A stretch of DNA of 64,000 bases from Methylocystis sp. B8 (GCF_005771425.1 NZ_VBTZ01000008.1:62001-126000), one strand, 5' to 3'; shown: positions 45,123 to 53,878, counted from the stretch's first letter. The notes: generated by a model not told the origin, from the letters alone. Translations and numbers: made by a program.

Positions 45123-47744
45123 TCACCAATTCCAAGCGACTGGCTGGAGCCATGCGCCCACATCGGGCCAGCCGCCTTCGTTGCCCGTATAGAACAGACC
45201 TGGCTCGCCATGCGTTTCGCCGAATTGATAGCGCCCGGCGACATAGAAGGTTCTTTGCGGGAAGGGATGGAACAGGAAGTATCTCCAGTTGCCGATGTTA
45301 TCGACGCCGAAATCGAAGGAGAAACGATCGTTCCATTTGTAATGGATCTTGGTGTCCACGACGAAGAACGGATCGAAGGCAAAATAGATTCCGTAGGCGC
45401 GATCATTGTTCGCCAAAGTGCGCCACAGCTTGCTCTGATAGCGACCAGCGAGCGTGAACGCCCAGTGATCGTCCGGCCGATAGGTGAAAGCGAGCGTCCC
45501 GCGCCATTGCGGAACATTCGGCACGGTCTTGCCGGCGACAGACGTGGCCCAGGGAAACTCGAAGTTTCCAGTGCTTGGGATCCAGGTCGGGTCGGAAATG
45601 ACGCGGGCGTTAAGCCAGGTCGCGCTGCCGAGCACTTCAAGGCCCCTGTACCCGAAGTTGTCCTTCTGAAACGCCACCTCGACGCCGCTGTTGCGGATGC
45701 GCTCAATATTCGTCGGCGTTTGCACCGGTATGCCTGCTGATCCGGGCACAAAGACAACCTGATTGATGATCGCGTCTCGCACTTCCTCATCAAACAAGGA
45801 AACGCGCGCGGTTCCATCGAGTCCAAGCCTGCGCTCGAACGTTAGCTCTTTGCTGATCGCTGACTCAGGCCGCAAATTTGGATTTGGATTCGTCGCGACG
45901 CCGTTCGTCGCGACGGTCGCAAGATTGTAGAGCTCGCGCACTGTCGGAAAACGGTTCGCCATGCCGATCGAACCCACCACTCTCCAATCCTCGTCGAACC
46001 GATATTCGAGCGATCCTTTGGGCGAGAAGCGGGTGCTATAGAGATTGGGCTGGTAGACCGGCAGCCATGAGGCGACCGATCCTGTCAGCGCGGTCCCGAA
46101 ATTGTTGACGCCCGCCGCTTGGTTGTAACCGTCTGACGCCTGCCAATGCTCTCCGCGAAGCCCGCCGGTGAGCTTGAGGTCGGGCGTGAGGAAGAATGCG
46201 TCCTGGAACCAGAGCGCCTGTGTGCGGGTCGTGCCCTGAGCGATCGAGATCGCCGCGCCGGTGCTCGCCGCGGTCCCCGATGTCCAATTTGTCGTGAGCC
46301 AAACGGGATCGTTCAGATGGAACTGATCGCCATGCACGCCAAACGAAATGTCGTGGCCCTGCAATATTCCATCCGGCGGCCGAACGATTCCCTTCGCGTC
46401 GAAAAGCGTCCAGTAAGTGCCGGTGAAGACCGTGTTGCGGCCGGTCTGCGTATAGCCGCCGAAGGGGATTGCGGCAGACCAGGGCGAGACCTGATCGGAT
46501 TGCAGATAGGTAAAATTCGAAGCCGAAACTTCGAAGTCGAAAAGGCCCCCGCTGTTGGAGCGCACCGCGGCGGCGTTGACCATGATCTTTTCCTGGATCC
46601 GGTAACGACCCTGTGTCGCAAAGTTCTGGAGAATACTATTGCTCAGGCCCGGTGACGCCGCGTTGCTGAGCGTGTTTGACGAGGTCGTTACGCCCCAGAA
46701 CGGGCCATTGCCCGCATAAAGAAAGTTTTCTGGATAAGACTGCCCGTCATTGGACCAGAATCCAAAGGTATAGGTGCCTCGAATCGTGTTGGTGAAGTCA
46801 TAGGCGAATTTGAGTTTGGCGTTGATTTGATCATTGGCGAGATTGCCGGTGGAGCCGATGACGTTTGCGAATGTGGTGCCATAAACATTCGTCGCCAAAT
46901 AGGCCGTGGGGTAGAAATTGGGCGTCGTCACGTAAGTGAGCGGCTGCTGCGATCCGCGCTGCCAGTTACCGGAGACCGTCCATAAGAAGTCGCCGACTTT
47001 ATCGCCGACGAAAAAAGCTGTTACGTTGTTGACGAAGCCTCGCGACGTTCCCCACTGAGAGAAGTCTTGCACCGTGGTGGTGTTTCGGACGGAGACTTCG
47101 AGCTTCTCGGGCATGCGCGTGGTGATCTTCAACACGCCACCGAGCGAGTTGCCGGGATATTGCGCTGCGAAGGGTCCGTAAAGGAAATCCACGCGTTCGA
47201 TTTCTTCTGGAGCGACCAAACCCCAGCGCGGCGCGCCAATCGTGTTGTCGTTGCCGATCAGCGCGGTCAGCAGCAGATCGTCGGCATAGACGAGACTGCG
47301 CGCCGAGGAGCCTATACCCCAGGTGCGGGTCTGCAAGACCGCCTGCGTGTCGCCGCTGTTGCGTTTTCGCACGAAAAGGCTCGGCATGTATCTGACCGCA
47401 TCTTCGGTGTCGACGATGTTGATTTTGCGCTCGATCTGCTTTCGCGTGACGCTCGCGACCGTGTTGGGCAATTGCCACTTCTCGACGAAGGCCGGCCTGC
47501 CGTCGGGAAGCGTCGCCGACCAGACTGACGGCGGCGAGTCAGAAACCGGCCCAGGCGCGACATTCGTCGCCGCGCCAGGACCAGCGACATGTTCCGTTCC
47601 GCGCCGAGCGCCGCGACGATGACCGCCGACATCGATCGTCGGGAGCGATTGCTGCGCGGCGGCAGGCGTCGCCCATAGTTCGGAAAGCGCAAGGACGGTG
47701 AGAGCGCCGACGGAGACGCCGCGCAAGAGCGAGTAACGAGACAT
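45123..47744 (-). CDS. TonB-dependent outer-membrane receptor (probable metal or metal-chelate uptake)
   Basis: An 873-residue receptor: signal peptide (GALTVLALSELWATPAAAQQ), TonB-box-like SLPTIDVGG, plug domain with RYMPSLFVRKRNSGDTQAVL and LGGVLKITTRMPEKLEV, then a long barrel ending with the aromatic QPVAWNW terminus. AAGGA precedes the ATG. A neighbouring ExbB-ExbD-TonB set can energise it. Clustered small Cys-rich proteins, a CxCC propeller and a TlpA-like thioredoxin suggest a thiol-binding metal such as copper as cargo, but the receptor itself does not show the ligand; the sequence does not look like OprC or a methanobactin (MbnT) receptor by eye. Confidence 0.92.
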   Translation of the reverse strand: MSRYSLLRGVSVGALTVLALSELWATPAAAQQSLPTIDVGGHRRGARRGTEHVAGPGAATNVAPGPVSDSPPSVWSATLPDGRPAFVEKWQLPNTVASVTRKQIERKINIVDTEDAVRYMPSLFVRKRNSGDTQAVLQTRTWGIGSSARSLVYADDLLLTALIGNDNTIGAPRWGLVAPEEIERVDFLYGPFAAQYPGNSLGGVLKITTRMPEKLEVSVRNTTTVQDFSQWGTSRGFVNNVTAFFVGDKVGDFLWTVSGNWQRGSQQPLTYVTTPNFYPTAYLATNVYGTTFANVIGSTGNLANDQINAKLKFAYDFTNTIRGTYTFGFWSNDGQSYPENFLYAGNGPFWGVTTSSNTLSNAASPGLSNSILQNFATQGRYRIQEKIMVNAAAVRSNSGGLFDFEVSASNFTYLQSDQVSPWSAAIPFGGYTQTGRNTVFTGTYWTLFDAKGIVRPPDGILQGHDISFGVHGDQFHLNDPVWLTTNWTSGTAASTGAAISIAQGTTRTQALWFQDAFFLTPDLKLTGGLRGEHWQASDGYNQAAGVNNFGTALTGSVASWLPVYQPNLYSTRFSPKGSLEYRFDEDWRVVGSIGMANRFPTVRELYNLATVATNGVATNPNPNLRPESAISKELTFERRLGLDGTARVSLFDEEVRDAIINQVVFVPGSAGIPVQTPTNIERIRNSGVEVAFQKDNFGYRGLEVLGSATWLNARVISDPTWIPSTGNFEFPWATSVAGKTVPNVPQWRGTLAFTYRPDDHWAFTLAGRYQSKLWRTLANNDRAYGIYFAFDPFFVVDTKIHYKWNDRFSFDFGVDNIGNWRYFLFHPFPQRTFYVAGRYQFGETHGEPGLFYTGNEGGWPDVGAWLQPVAWNW

Positions 47745-47821
47745 ATCGAGTGTTCCTTCTAGCGCCGACCAAGGGCGGCGCGACTGATCTCAGCGGCTGA
47801 AGCCGCCGTACGCTTCGTCGA

Positions 47822-48193
47822 TCAGATGAAGGAAGGGGGACCGCGCGCAGGGGCGCCGCGGCTCGGGCGCGACAGGATAAGCGCCTGCGCGGGCGGCGCC
47901 CGCGGCGCGAGGTGGTATTCTAAGCTACCGATTAGAAAGAGATTGTCCGCTGGCGGCAGCGTGCTCCAGCCAATATGGCAGAGCGCGCAGGAGCAACCAT
48001 CGTGATTGAGTTGGCCTGAAGGCGCTTGATTGGATTCGCCCGGCGTCAGAGTCGACGTCTTCGTGAAGAGATGACACTTAGCGGTCGAAGTATTGGGCGC
48101 GCCGACCGATATCGCCTCCGCCTCGCAGGGCGAGACGAGCTTCGCGACAAGCGCAAAGAGAATAAAAAAAGTGGCGAGTCGGCGAATGCCCAT
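47822..48193 (-). CDS. small exported Cys-rich protein (DUF2946-like)
   Basis: A 123-residue protein with a signal peptide (LATFFILFALVAKLVSPCEA) and a cluster NHDGCSCALCHIGW, i.e. C-x-C-x2-C-H, that could bind a metal ion; the tail is Pro/Arg-rich. Proteins of the DUF2946 type are short, exported, and carry a C-x2-C-H-like cluster beside TonB-dependent copper receptors in other proteobacteria. It lies 77 bp upstream of the receptor gene on the same strand, divergent from the second such protein. Function unknown. Confidence 0.7.
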   Translation of the reverse strand: MGIRRLATFFILFALVAKLVSPCEAEAISVGAPNTSTAKCHLFTKTSTLTPGESNQAPSGQLNHDGCSCALCHIGWSTLPPADNLFLIGSLEYHLAPRAPPAQALILSRPSRGAPARGPPSFI

Positions 48194-48318
48194 GCAGTCT
48201 TGGCGTATCCCGCGCCGTTAACTGTAGCGGCGCCAGAGGCGGACCATGGACCGGTAAACCGTGCCTTTCCAAGCCTGCGCGCGTTGTCAAAGGTTAAAAA
48301 ATCAACTAAGAGACATTT

Positions 48319-48738
48319 ATGTCACAGTTGCGCGCCATGCGTCGGGAGTTCCGTGCGGCATTTGCCGTCGCCGCCGCTTGCGCGCTGATGTTCTCCCTAC
48401 TTTTGTCGGGCGCGGTTCGATCGGCGCATGCCTTCGCCGATGCGCGCGGCGTCGATTGCCAGCATTTTGCAGATCTTGCTGCAACGCATCCAGCCGCCGC
48501 ACAGAAGGAAAGTGCGACGCAGCGCGACCCTGCGCCCACGCATCCTGCGCATAGATGCCCGGATTGTTGCCTCAGCGCGCATGCCGCGCCCGCCGTTCTT
48601 CCCGAGCGTATCGTTTCGGTGACGCGGCCAGCGGCCGAGCAAAGCGCCACGATTCATCATGGCGCCGCCGCCGCGCGGGCGCCGGAAGGTTTCGTCTCTA
48701 ATGGCGCGAATGGGGCTCGCGCGCCGCCTTCAATTTAA
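48319..48738 (+). CDS. second exported Cys/His-rich protein (DUF2946-like)
   Basis: A 139-residue protein with an N-terminal hydrophobic signal (AFAVAAACALMFSLLLSGAV) and the motif THPAHRCPDCCLSAHAA, a His/Cys cluster typical of DUF2946-like proteins. It is encoded back to back with the other Cys-rich protein, 125 bp apart, and starts the plus-strand gene run leading into exbB. A periplasmic metal-binding or sensing role is inference. Confidence 0.7.
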   Translation: MSQLRAMRREFRAAFAVAAACALMFSLLLSGAVRSAHAFADARGVDCQHFADLAATHPAAAQKESATQRDPAPTHPAHRCPDCCLSAHAAPAVLPERIVSVTRPAAEQSATIHHGAAAARAPEGFVSNGANGARAPPSI

Positions 48739-48899
48739 GTTTTCCGAATTTGGGCCCAGAAGTCCGATGCGCGTAGCGCATGGCTCTGGCCGCGGCTTTC
48801 GCCGCGCGGGCGGCCCTTACGCGCGACAATACAAAACCATAACTGACGCTCCACCTGCACGATCGCCGCAAGCGCGTCTTCAAGAAACGAGTGAGTGAA

Positions 48900-49544
48900 A
48901 TGGATTACAATACGCTTTCCCCCCTCGCCATGTTCCTTAACGCCGGTCCCGTCGGGAAGGTCGTCATGGCGCTGCTGCTGCTCGCGTCGATCTGGACGTG
49001 GGTGCTCATCGTCGAAGGCGTCGTCGCCGTCAACCGCATCGCAAAGTCGGCGCGCTCCGCGCGCCAGGGTCGAGACGTTGGCGTGCTCGCGCCCGTGGCC
49101 GAAGCCGGCCGCGAGGCTTTTGCGCTCGATCTTCCTGACGAGACGATCGGCGACAAGCGCGCGCGCATCGCTGATCATATGAGCCGCGCCGCGCGCGAGT
49201 TCCTCACCAAGGCGGAAGGCGGTCTGCCCAACCTCGCGGTCATCTCCTCGGTCGCGCCCTTCGTCGGTCTCTTTGGCACGGTATGGGGCATCATGACGAG
49301 CTTTGCCGGCATCGCCCAATCGCAGGACACGAGCCTCGCGGTCGTGGCGCCGGGCATCGCTGAAGCGCTCGCGGCCACGGCTTACGGACTCGCCGCGGCG
49401 ATCCCCGCCTCGGTCGGCTACAACCGCATCGGCGCCGCCTTCGCGCGCGTCGGCCAGCAAGTGGCGCATTATATCGAAGACGAGTCACTTCTCATGTGCA
49501 GTGGCCATCAGGCGCGCGCGCGTCGCGATCGGGAGGCTGCATAA
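48900..49544 (+). CDS. exbB: ExbB/TolQ-family proton channel protein
   Basis: About 214 residues with three membrane helices (VVMALLLLASIWTWVLIVEG, LAVISSVAPFVGLFGTVWGI and AEALAATAYGLAAAIPASVG), the canonical TolQ/ExbB pattern with the conserved Thr/Glu pore residues. ATG 48900 is used; GTG 48891 is an alternative. Its TAA overlaps the exbD ATG by one base. With ExbD it converts the proton gradient into TonB movement to power the outer-membrane receptor. Confidence 0.93.
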   Translation: MDYNTLSPLAMFLNAGPVGKVVMALLLLASIWTWVLIVEGVVAVNRIAKSARSARQGRDVGVLAPVAEAGREAFALDLPDETIGDKRARIADHMSRAAREFLTKAEGGLPNLAVISSVAPFVGLFGTVWGIMTSFAGIAQSQDTSLAVVAPGIAEALAATAYGLAAAIPASVGYNRIGAAFARVGQQVAHYIEDESLLMCSGHQARARRDREAA

Positions 49545-50074
49545 TGGGCATGCCCTCACGCCAGCGCCAAAGCGCAACCGAAGGCCTCTATCAGCCACTC
49601 GCCGAAATCAATGTGACGCCGCTTGTCGACGTCATGCTCGTTCTGCTCATCATCTTCATGGTGACGGCGCCGCTGCTTGCCAAAGGCGTCAAGGTCAACC
49701 TGCCCCAGGCGACGACGGCCATGCCGCTCAACCAGAAGGACCCGATCGTCGTCACGGTGGGCAAGGAAGGCAAGGTCGCGCTTGGCGCGGATGAGATCGC
49801 CATTGAATCGCTTATCGAGAACATCCGAGTGATGATGGGCGAAGACCGTGGCCGAGTCGTGCACATTCGCGGCGACACTGAAGCGGTCTATGGCGAAGTC
49901 GTCGCGGTGATGGACAGACTTGCGACGAACGGCATCACGCATATTGCGATCATGACCAACTCGCGGAGCAAGACCGGCCCCGCGACGAAAGGCGCTGCTG
50001 GCCGCGCCCCTGCGCATCTGGGCGCGCCACCAGCGCCAGCTCCGGCGGCGGCGCCCGCGGGAGCGGCGAAATGA
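49544..50074 (+). CDS. exbD: ExbD/TolR-family protein
   Basis: A 176-residue single-pass protein: EINVTPLVDVMLVLLIIFMV is the conserved ExbD helix with the proton-carrying Asp; the periplasmic domain follows (VKVNLPQATTAMPLNQKDPI to GITHIAIMTN) and the C-terminus is extended by an Ala/Pro-rich tail of about 35 residues, longer than usual. The ATG overlaps the exbB stop and the stop overlaps the tonB start (ATGA). Confidence 0.95.
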   Translation: MGMPSRQRQSATEGLYQPLAEINVTPLVDVMLVLLIIFMVTAPLLAKGVKVNLPQATTAMPLNQKDPIVVTVGKEGKVALGADEIAIESLIENIRVMMGEDRGRVVHIRGDTEAVYGEVVAVMDRLATNGITHIAIMTNSRSKTGPATKGAAGRAPAHLGAPPAPAPAAAPAGAAK

Positions 50075-50787
50075 CGGATCTCGCGCTCAGTCCGCAAGGG
50101 ATGGCGCGAGAGGAGCGCCCCCCTCCCGGCGTGGAGCCGATCAAGCCGTCGTGGCTGCGTTCGGTGACGACCGTGGCGGTGATCGCGGCCCATGTGCTCG
50201 TCTTCGGCATATTGGCTTACACGACGAAGCCGACCGCGATCTCGCTTGACTCAGTCAGCATGGACCTCGTGCCTGAAGGCGATTTCGTCGAACAGGAGGA
50301 AGTCGCGGAGGCGAATGACACGCCCCCGCCCGAAGCGATCGAGGAGCCCGAGGTCGCATTGCCGCCTCCCGTGGTGATGGCACCCGACGCGGTGCCTTTG
50401 CCCGCCAAACAGGAAGAGAACGACAAGATCAAGAAGAAGGTCGAGGAGCAGCAGCAGGTCCAGCGCGCGCAGCAACGCCAGGAGGCGCAGGCGCGTCGGC
50501 GCGCAGGCGCGCCTGAAGGGCAGTCGGGAAATTCCGGCGCGTCTCAGGCGACGTGTCTTGCCCATATCGCGGCGGCGCTACGTCGGCATACGCCGGGCTC
50601 GACGAGCCTTGGACCCGGCCATGCGACTGTGACGTTCCACGTCAATCCGGGCGGCGGTCTGTCGGGCGTTTCGGCCTCTGGATCGAGTCCGGCGCATGCG
50701 GCGCTGGCGCGACGGATCGTTTCGTCTGCGCGCGGCCCCAACATGTGCGGCTCGGCCTTCCTCACGCAAGCGTTCGCCTTCCACTGA
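50071..50787 (+). CDS. tonB: TonB energy transducer
   Basis: A 238-residue TonB: cytoplasmic N-terminus, one membrane helix (SVTTVAVIAAHVLVFGILAY), a Pro/Glu-rich then Gln/Arg-rich periplasmic spacer (residues ~90-150), and a C-terminal domain with the TonB-C pattern CLAHIAAALRRHTPGS ... ATVTFHVNPGGGLSGVSASG ... FLTQAFAFH. Two Cys residues within the C-terminal domain could form a disulfide, which is unusual. It belongs to the coupled exbB-exbD-tonB unit. Confidence 0.9.
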   Translation: MTDLALSPQGMAREERPPPGVEPIKPSWLRSVTTVAVIAAHVLVFGILAYTTKPTAISLDSVSMDLVPEGDFVEQEEVAEANDTPPPEAIEEPEVALPPPVVMAPDAVPLPAKQEENDKIKKKVEEQQQVQRAQQRQEAQARRRAGAPEGQSGNSGASQATCLAHIAAALRRHTPGSTSLGPGHATVTFHVNPGGGLSGVSASGSSPAHAALARRIVSSARGPNMCGSAFLTQAFAFH

Positions 50788-50850
50788 CGCGAAGCATGGC
50801 GGACGCCCGCGCCCGCCATGTTTGATTGTTCCGGATCATTCGAGGGCACC

Positions 50851-51291
50851 ATGAAGCTCGCGCGACTCGTTCCCCTCGCTGCGGCGCTCGCCGTATGCGC
50901 AGCGCATGCGGAGGACCCCAAGCCGGCGCCGACTCCAACGCAAACTCCTGCGCCCGCGCGCGCCGCGGCGCCAAAGCCGGCCGCTCCGGCGCCACAGGCG
51001 ACCGCGCCAACGGGTGCTCCCGCGATGTCGGAGAGCAAGTTTCTTGGCGCGCTCTACACTGCAATCGCCAAGAAAACGCCTGCGGAGAGCCCCGCGGGCG
51101 AAGGCGAAGTGACAGCGAGCTTTCACGTCAATGCGCAAGGCAAGATCGACAAAGTGACGATCGACAAGACGACGAGTCCCGCGCTCGCGGAGACGGTGAA
51201 AAAGATTTTATCGAGCGTCGAAGCGCCTGCGCCGCCTGGCGGATCAATGGACGTGGGGCAAACTTTCAAGTTTCGCGCGACGCCGAAATGA
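50851..51291 (+). CDS. periplasmic protein with TonB-C-terminal-like domain (first)
   Basis: A 146-residue protein with a cleavable signal peptide (MKLARLVPLAAALAVCAAHA) instead of a membrane anchor, a Pro/Ala-rich segment (residues ~20-58) and a C-terminal domain aligning with that of the preceding TonB: FLGALYTAIAKKTP, VTASFHVNAQGKIDKVTI, LSSVEAPAPPGGSMDVGQTF. GAGGG precedes the ATG at 50851. A soluble TonB-C-like protein could bind the receptor plug, compete with TonB or stabilise it; this is inference. Confidence 0.8.
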   Translation: MKLARLVPLAAALAVCAAHAEDPKPAPTPTQTPAPARAAAPKPAAPAPQATAPTGAPAMSESKFLGALYTAIAKKTPAESPAGEGEVTASFHVNAQGKIDKVTIDKTTSPALAETVKKILSSVEAPAPPGGSMDVGQTFKFRATPK

Positions 51292-51362
51292 GTCGCTCTA
51301 ATTCGGTCCGTCGCCGGTGATCCACGCGCATGAGGCCAGCGCATTTTATAGAGGAGGAAAAG

Positions 51363-51878
51363 ATGCGGCATATTTCTCGACTGACGCTAAGCCTTTCTGC
51401 AATAGCGCTCGCCTGTGCGCTCGGCGCAAGCGGGCCGGCGCGCGCGCTCGATGAGGCGCCGAAGCCGAAAGTCGAGGAAAGCGCCGAGCCGAAGCGCGAA
51501 GAGAGTAAGGATACGAAGCGAGAGGACAAAACAGAGAAGCGCGAGGACAAGGCCGGCGCGCAGAGCGAAGAGAAGCAGAAGTCGGCGCGTGACGAAAAGG
51601 CCGCCGCCGAGAAAAAGAGCAAGGCCGACAGCGCCGCCTATCTGCGCAAGCTCGCACAACTCATACGGGCACGCTCGCCGGGCGCGACAAATCTCGGCGA
51701 GGGAAGCGCCGTCATTCGTTTTCGCCTCGGCGCCTCTGGCGCGCCGAGTGGCGTCACCGTCGTTTCCGCGTCGACGCCCAAGCATGGCGAATTGGCGCGC
51801 TCTATCGTCTCGGGTCTGCGTGCGCCGCCGCCGCCCGGCGGCTCCTATGACGGCGTGCAGAGTTTTAGATTCCACTGA
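51363..51878 (+). CDS. periplasmic protein with TonB-C-terminal-like domain (second)
   Basis: A 171-residue protein: signal peptide (LTLSLSAIALACALGASGPA, cleavage near ARALDE), a highly charged Lys/Glu stretch (residues ~35-90) likely helical, and a C-terminal domain matching the two upstream genes: YLRKLAQLIRARSPGATNLG, AVIRFRLGASGAPSGVTVVS, LRAPPPPGGSYDGVQSFRFH. A strong GAGGAGG lies upstream of ATG 51363. Third tandem TonB-C-like domain in the locus. Confidence 0.8.
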   Translation: MRHISRLTLSLSAIALACALGASGPARALDEAPKPKVEESAEPKREESKDTKREDKTEKREDKAGAQSEEKQKSARDEKAAAEKKSKADSAAYLRKLAQLIRARSPGATNLGEGSAVIRFRLGASGAPSGVTVVSASTPKHGELARSIVSGLRAPPPPGGSYDGVQSFRFH

Positions 51879-51937
51879 AGACCAGGGGCCTTTCGCGGCC
51901 TTGCCTCGGCGTCGGACGCCTAAAACAGGAGAGAAGA

Positions 51938-53215
51938 ATGAAGCGCATCGCCTTTGCCTTGCTCACTGTTTGCGCGCCCGCCGGGCTCGCCGCGGAAGAA
52001 TCGCCGGCGCCGGCGCCTGCAAATGTCGAGAAGGCTGCAGCGCCCCCGGCGCATAATATGAACCACCCTGCCTCCGCCTGCGCCGAGGCGAAGGTCAAGT
52101 GCGCCACGACCGCCGTTCCGGCCTTCGCCAAAGACGGAAGGCTGTGGGTGGCGTTTGCCGTCGGCAAGACAGTTTACGCCGCCGCCTCGTCGGACAATGG
52201 CAAGACCTTCTCCGCGCCGACAACGATCGCGACGGTCGCCGACGGCGTCATCGATGCGCATGGCGACGCGAGACCGAAAATCACGGCGCTCAGCGATAGA
52301 ACGCTGCTGGCGACTTATACGACTCGGCCCGACAAGCAGATGATCGGCACGATCTTCACGGCGCGCTCGACCGATGGCGGCAAGACGTTCTCCACGCCGC
52401 AGCCGCTTCTGACCGAAGGGGGTCAGCGATTTGATAGCATCGTCGTCAATCGAAAGGGCCGCATCTATGCGGGTTGGCTCGACAAGACGCATGCGCTCCA
52501 AGCCAAGGCCGAAGGCAAGGAGTTCCTCGGCAGCGGCGTCGCCTTCGCCTATTCCGACGACGGCGGCAAGACTTTCAACGGCAAATCAATCCTGATCGAT
52601 CACGCCTGCGAATGCTGCCGCATGTCAGGCGCGCTCGACAAGGACGGAACGCCGGCCTTCGCCTGGCGGCAGGTTTTGGATGGCAATGTTCGCGACCATA
52701 TGGCCGCGAAACTCTCTGCAGACGCGACGAAAGCAACCGCGACGCGCGTTTCGGACGATGATTGGTCAATCAATAGCTGTCCGCATCACGGACCGTCGAT
52801 TGCGATCGACGCCTCCGGCGCATGGCATGTCGTCTGGTTCACCAAAGGCAAGAAACGCCAAGGCTTGTTCTATGCACGCAGCGTGGACGAAGGCAAAAGC
52901 TTCTCGGAGCCCGAGAAATTCGGCGATGACGCGCGCGCGCCGGGACATCCCACGCTGCTCGCGGCGAAGGGCCGACTCTATCGCGTCTGGAAAGAATTCG
53001 ACGGAACGACGACGACGATCGCGATGCAAATGTCGCATGACAATGGCAAGGACTGGAGCGCGCCGCGCGTGATCGCCCAAACGTCGGACGCCTCAGACCA
53101 TCCCGAACTCATCGCCCATAAGGGCGCGGCCTATCTCTCGTGGCTCACGCATAAGGAAGGCTATCGCCTTTTGCCTCTGCCGCGGGACGAGAAAAGCGCC
53201 GCGGCGTCACGATAA
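51938..53215 (+). CDS. exported Asp-box (BNR/sialidase-like) beta-propeller with Cys-rich motif
   Basis: A 425-residue exported protein (signal peptide MKRIAFALLTVCAPAGLAAE). Five Asp-box repeats are visible: ASSDNGKTFSAP, RSTDGGKTFSTP, YSDDGGKTFNGK, RSVDEGKSFSEP and SHDNGKDWSAP, indicating a six-bladed propeller of sialidase fold. The catalytic Arg triad and Tyr of sialidases are not evident, so an enzymatic sialidase role is unlikely. HACECCRMSG (C-x-C-C), NSCPHHGP and the N-terminal HNMNHPASACAEAKVKC are potential metal sites. It follows the TonB-C-like genes on the same strand and may be a periplasmic metal-binding component. Confidence 0.82.
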   Translation: MKRIAFALLTVCAPAGLAAEESPAPAPANVEKAAAPPAHNMNHPASACAEAKVKCATTAVPAFAKDGRLWVAFAVGKTVYAAASSDNGKTFSAPTTIATVADGVIDAHGDARPKITALSDRTLLATYTTRPDKQMIGTIFTARSTDGGKTFSTPQPLLTEGGQRFDSIVVNRKGRIYAGWLDKTHALQAKAEGKEFLGSGVAFAYSDDGGKTFNGKSILIDHACECCRMSGALDKDGTPAFAWRQVLDGNVRDHMAAKLSADATKATATRVSDDDWSINSCPHHGPSIAIDASGAWHVVWFTKGKKRQGLFYARSVDEGKSFSEPEKFGDDARAPGHPTLLAAKGRLYRVWKEFDGTTTTIAMQMSHDNGKDWSAPRVIAQTSDASDHPELIAHKGAAYLSWLTHKEGYRLLPLPRDEKSAAASR

Positions 53216-53233
53216 TGCGGACCGCGCTTTGTC

Positions 53234-53339
53234 ATTCCCGGCAGGCCATAGGCCTGACCGGGAATCCAGAGCAAGTCCTATAGACTCACGTCGTGACCCT
53301 GGATTCCCGATCGCGCGCAACGCGCGCGTCTGGAATGCC
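53234..53339 (+). repeat. pair of REP-like palindromes
   Basis: 53234-53265 reads ATTCCCGGCAGGCC-ATA-GGCCTGACCGGGAAT, an almost perfect palindrome; 53301-53339 contains GGATTCCCGATCGCGCGC-AAC-GCGCGCGTCTGGAAT. The paired units look like the dispersed intergenic repeats of alphaproteobacteria. Confidence 0.6.
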
Positions 53340-53371
53340 AAGGTCCAAAAATTCGGTTCGGAATTCGCGTC

Positions 53372-53848
53372 ATGCGCCTGTTCTCTCTCGCTCTCGCCAT
53401 CACGCTCGCAGCGAGCGGCGCGTCCGCCTTCGACTTCAAGCCCTATGGCCGCGGCGCCTTCTCCCAATTGACCAAGGCGCACGCCGGCAAACCGCTGATC
53501 GTGCATTTCTGGTCGGTGACCTGTCCGGCCTGCCTCGCTGAATTGCCGCAGTGGGCGAAAATCGCCGGCGAGAAAAAAGGAATCGACATCGTCTTCGTCA
53601 ACACGGATGGCGACGAAGACCGCCCCCGCGCGCAAGCGCGTATGGAGAAGGCCGGGCTCGCAAATGCCGATCATTACGGCTTCGCCGATGATTTCGTTGA
53701 AAAGCTCTATTTCGAAGCTGACAACAGCTGGCGGGGGGAGCTGCCCTTCACGGCGCTCGTCGCGCCCGACGGCGCCGTCGTGACGGTGACAGGCGCGGTC
53801 GACGATCCGCTGATCGTCGAGTGGTTGGAGAAGCGCGCGGGCAAGTAA
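53372..53848 (+). CDS. TlpA-like thiol-disulfide protein
   Basis: A 158-residue exported thioredoxin-fold protein (signal MRLFSLALAITLAASGASAF). Active site WSVTCPACLAELP (CPAC) near residue 51 and the cis-Pro loop in GELPFTALVAPDG. TlpA/ResA-like proteins reduce periplasmic thiols, for example in cytochrome or CuA maturation. It lies downstream of the propeller gene after a palindrome-containing gap of 156 bp and may act on the Cys-rich proteins of the locus. Confidence 0.88.
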   Translation: MRLFSLALAITLAASGASAFDFKPYGRGAFSQLTKAHAGKPLIVHFWSVTCPACLAELPQWAKIAGEKKGIDIVFVNTDGDEDRPRAQARMEKAGLANADHYGFADDFVEKLYFEADNSWRGELPFTALVAPDGAVVTVTGAVDDPLIVEWLEKRAGK

Positions 53849-53878
53849 CCGCTCGCAAGCGAGCGCGCCTATTGGCGT

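Noticed and set aside
51938-53215. True sialidase
   Set aside because: Asp boxes are present but the catalytic Arg triad and Tyr/Glu motifs are not visible; Asp boxes occur in many non-enzymatic propellers.
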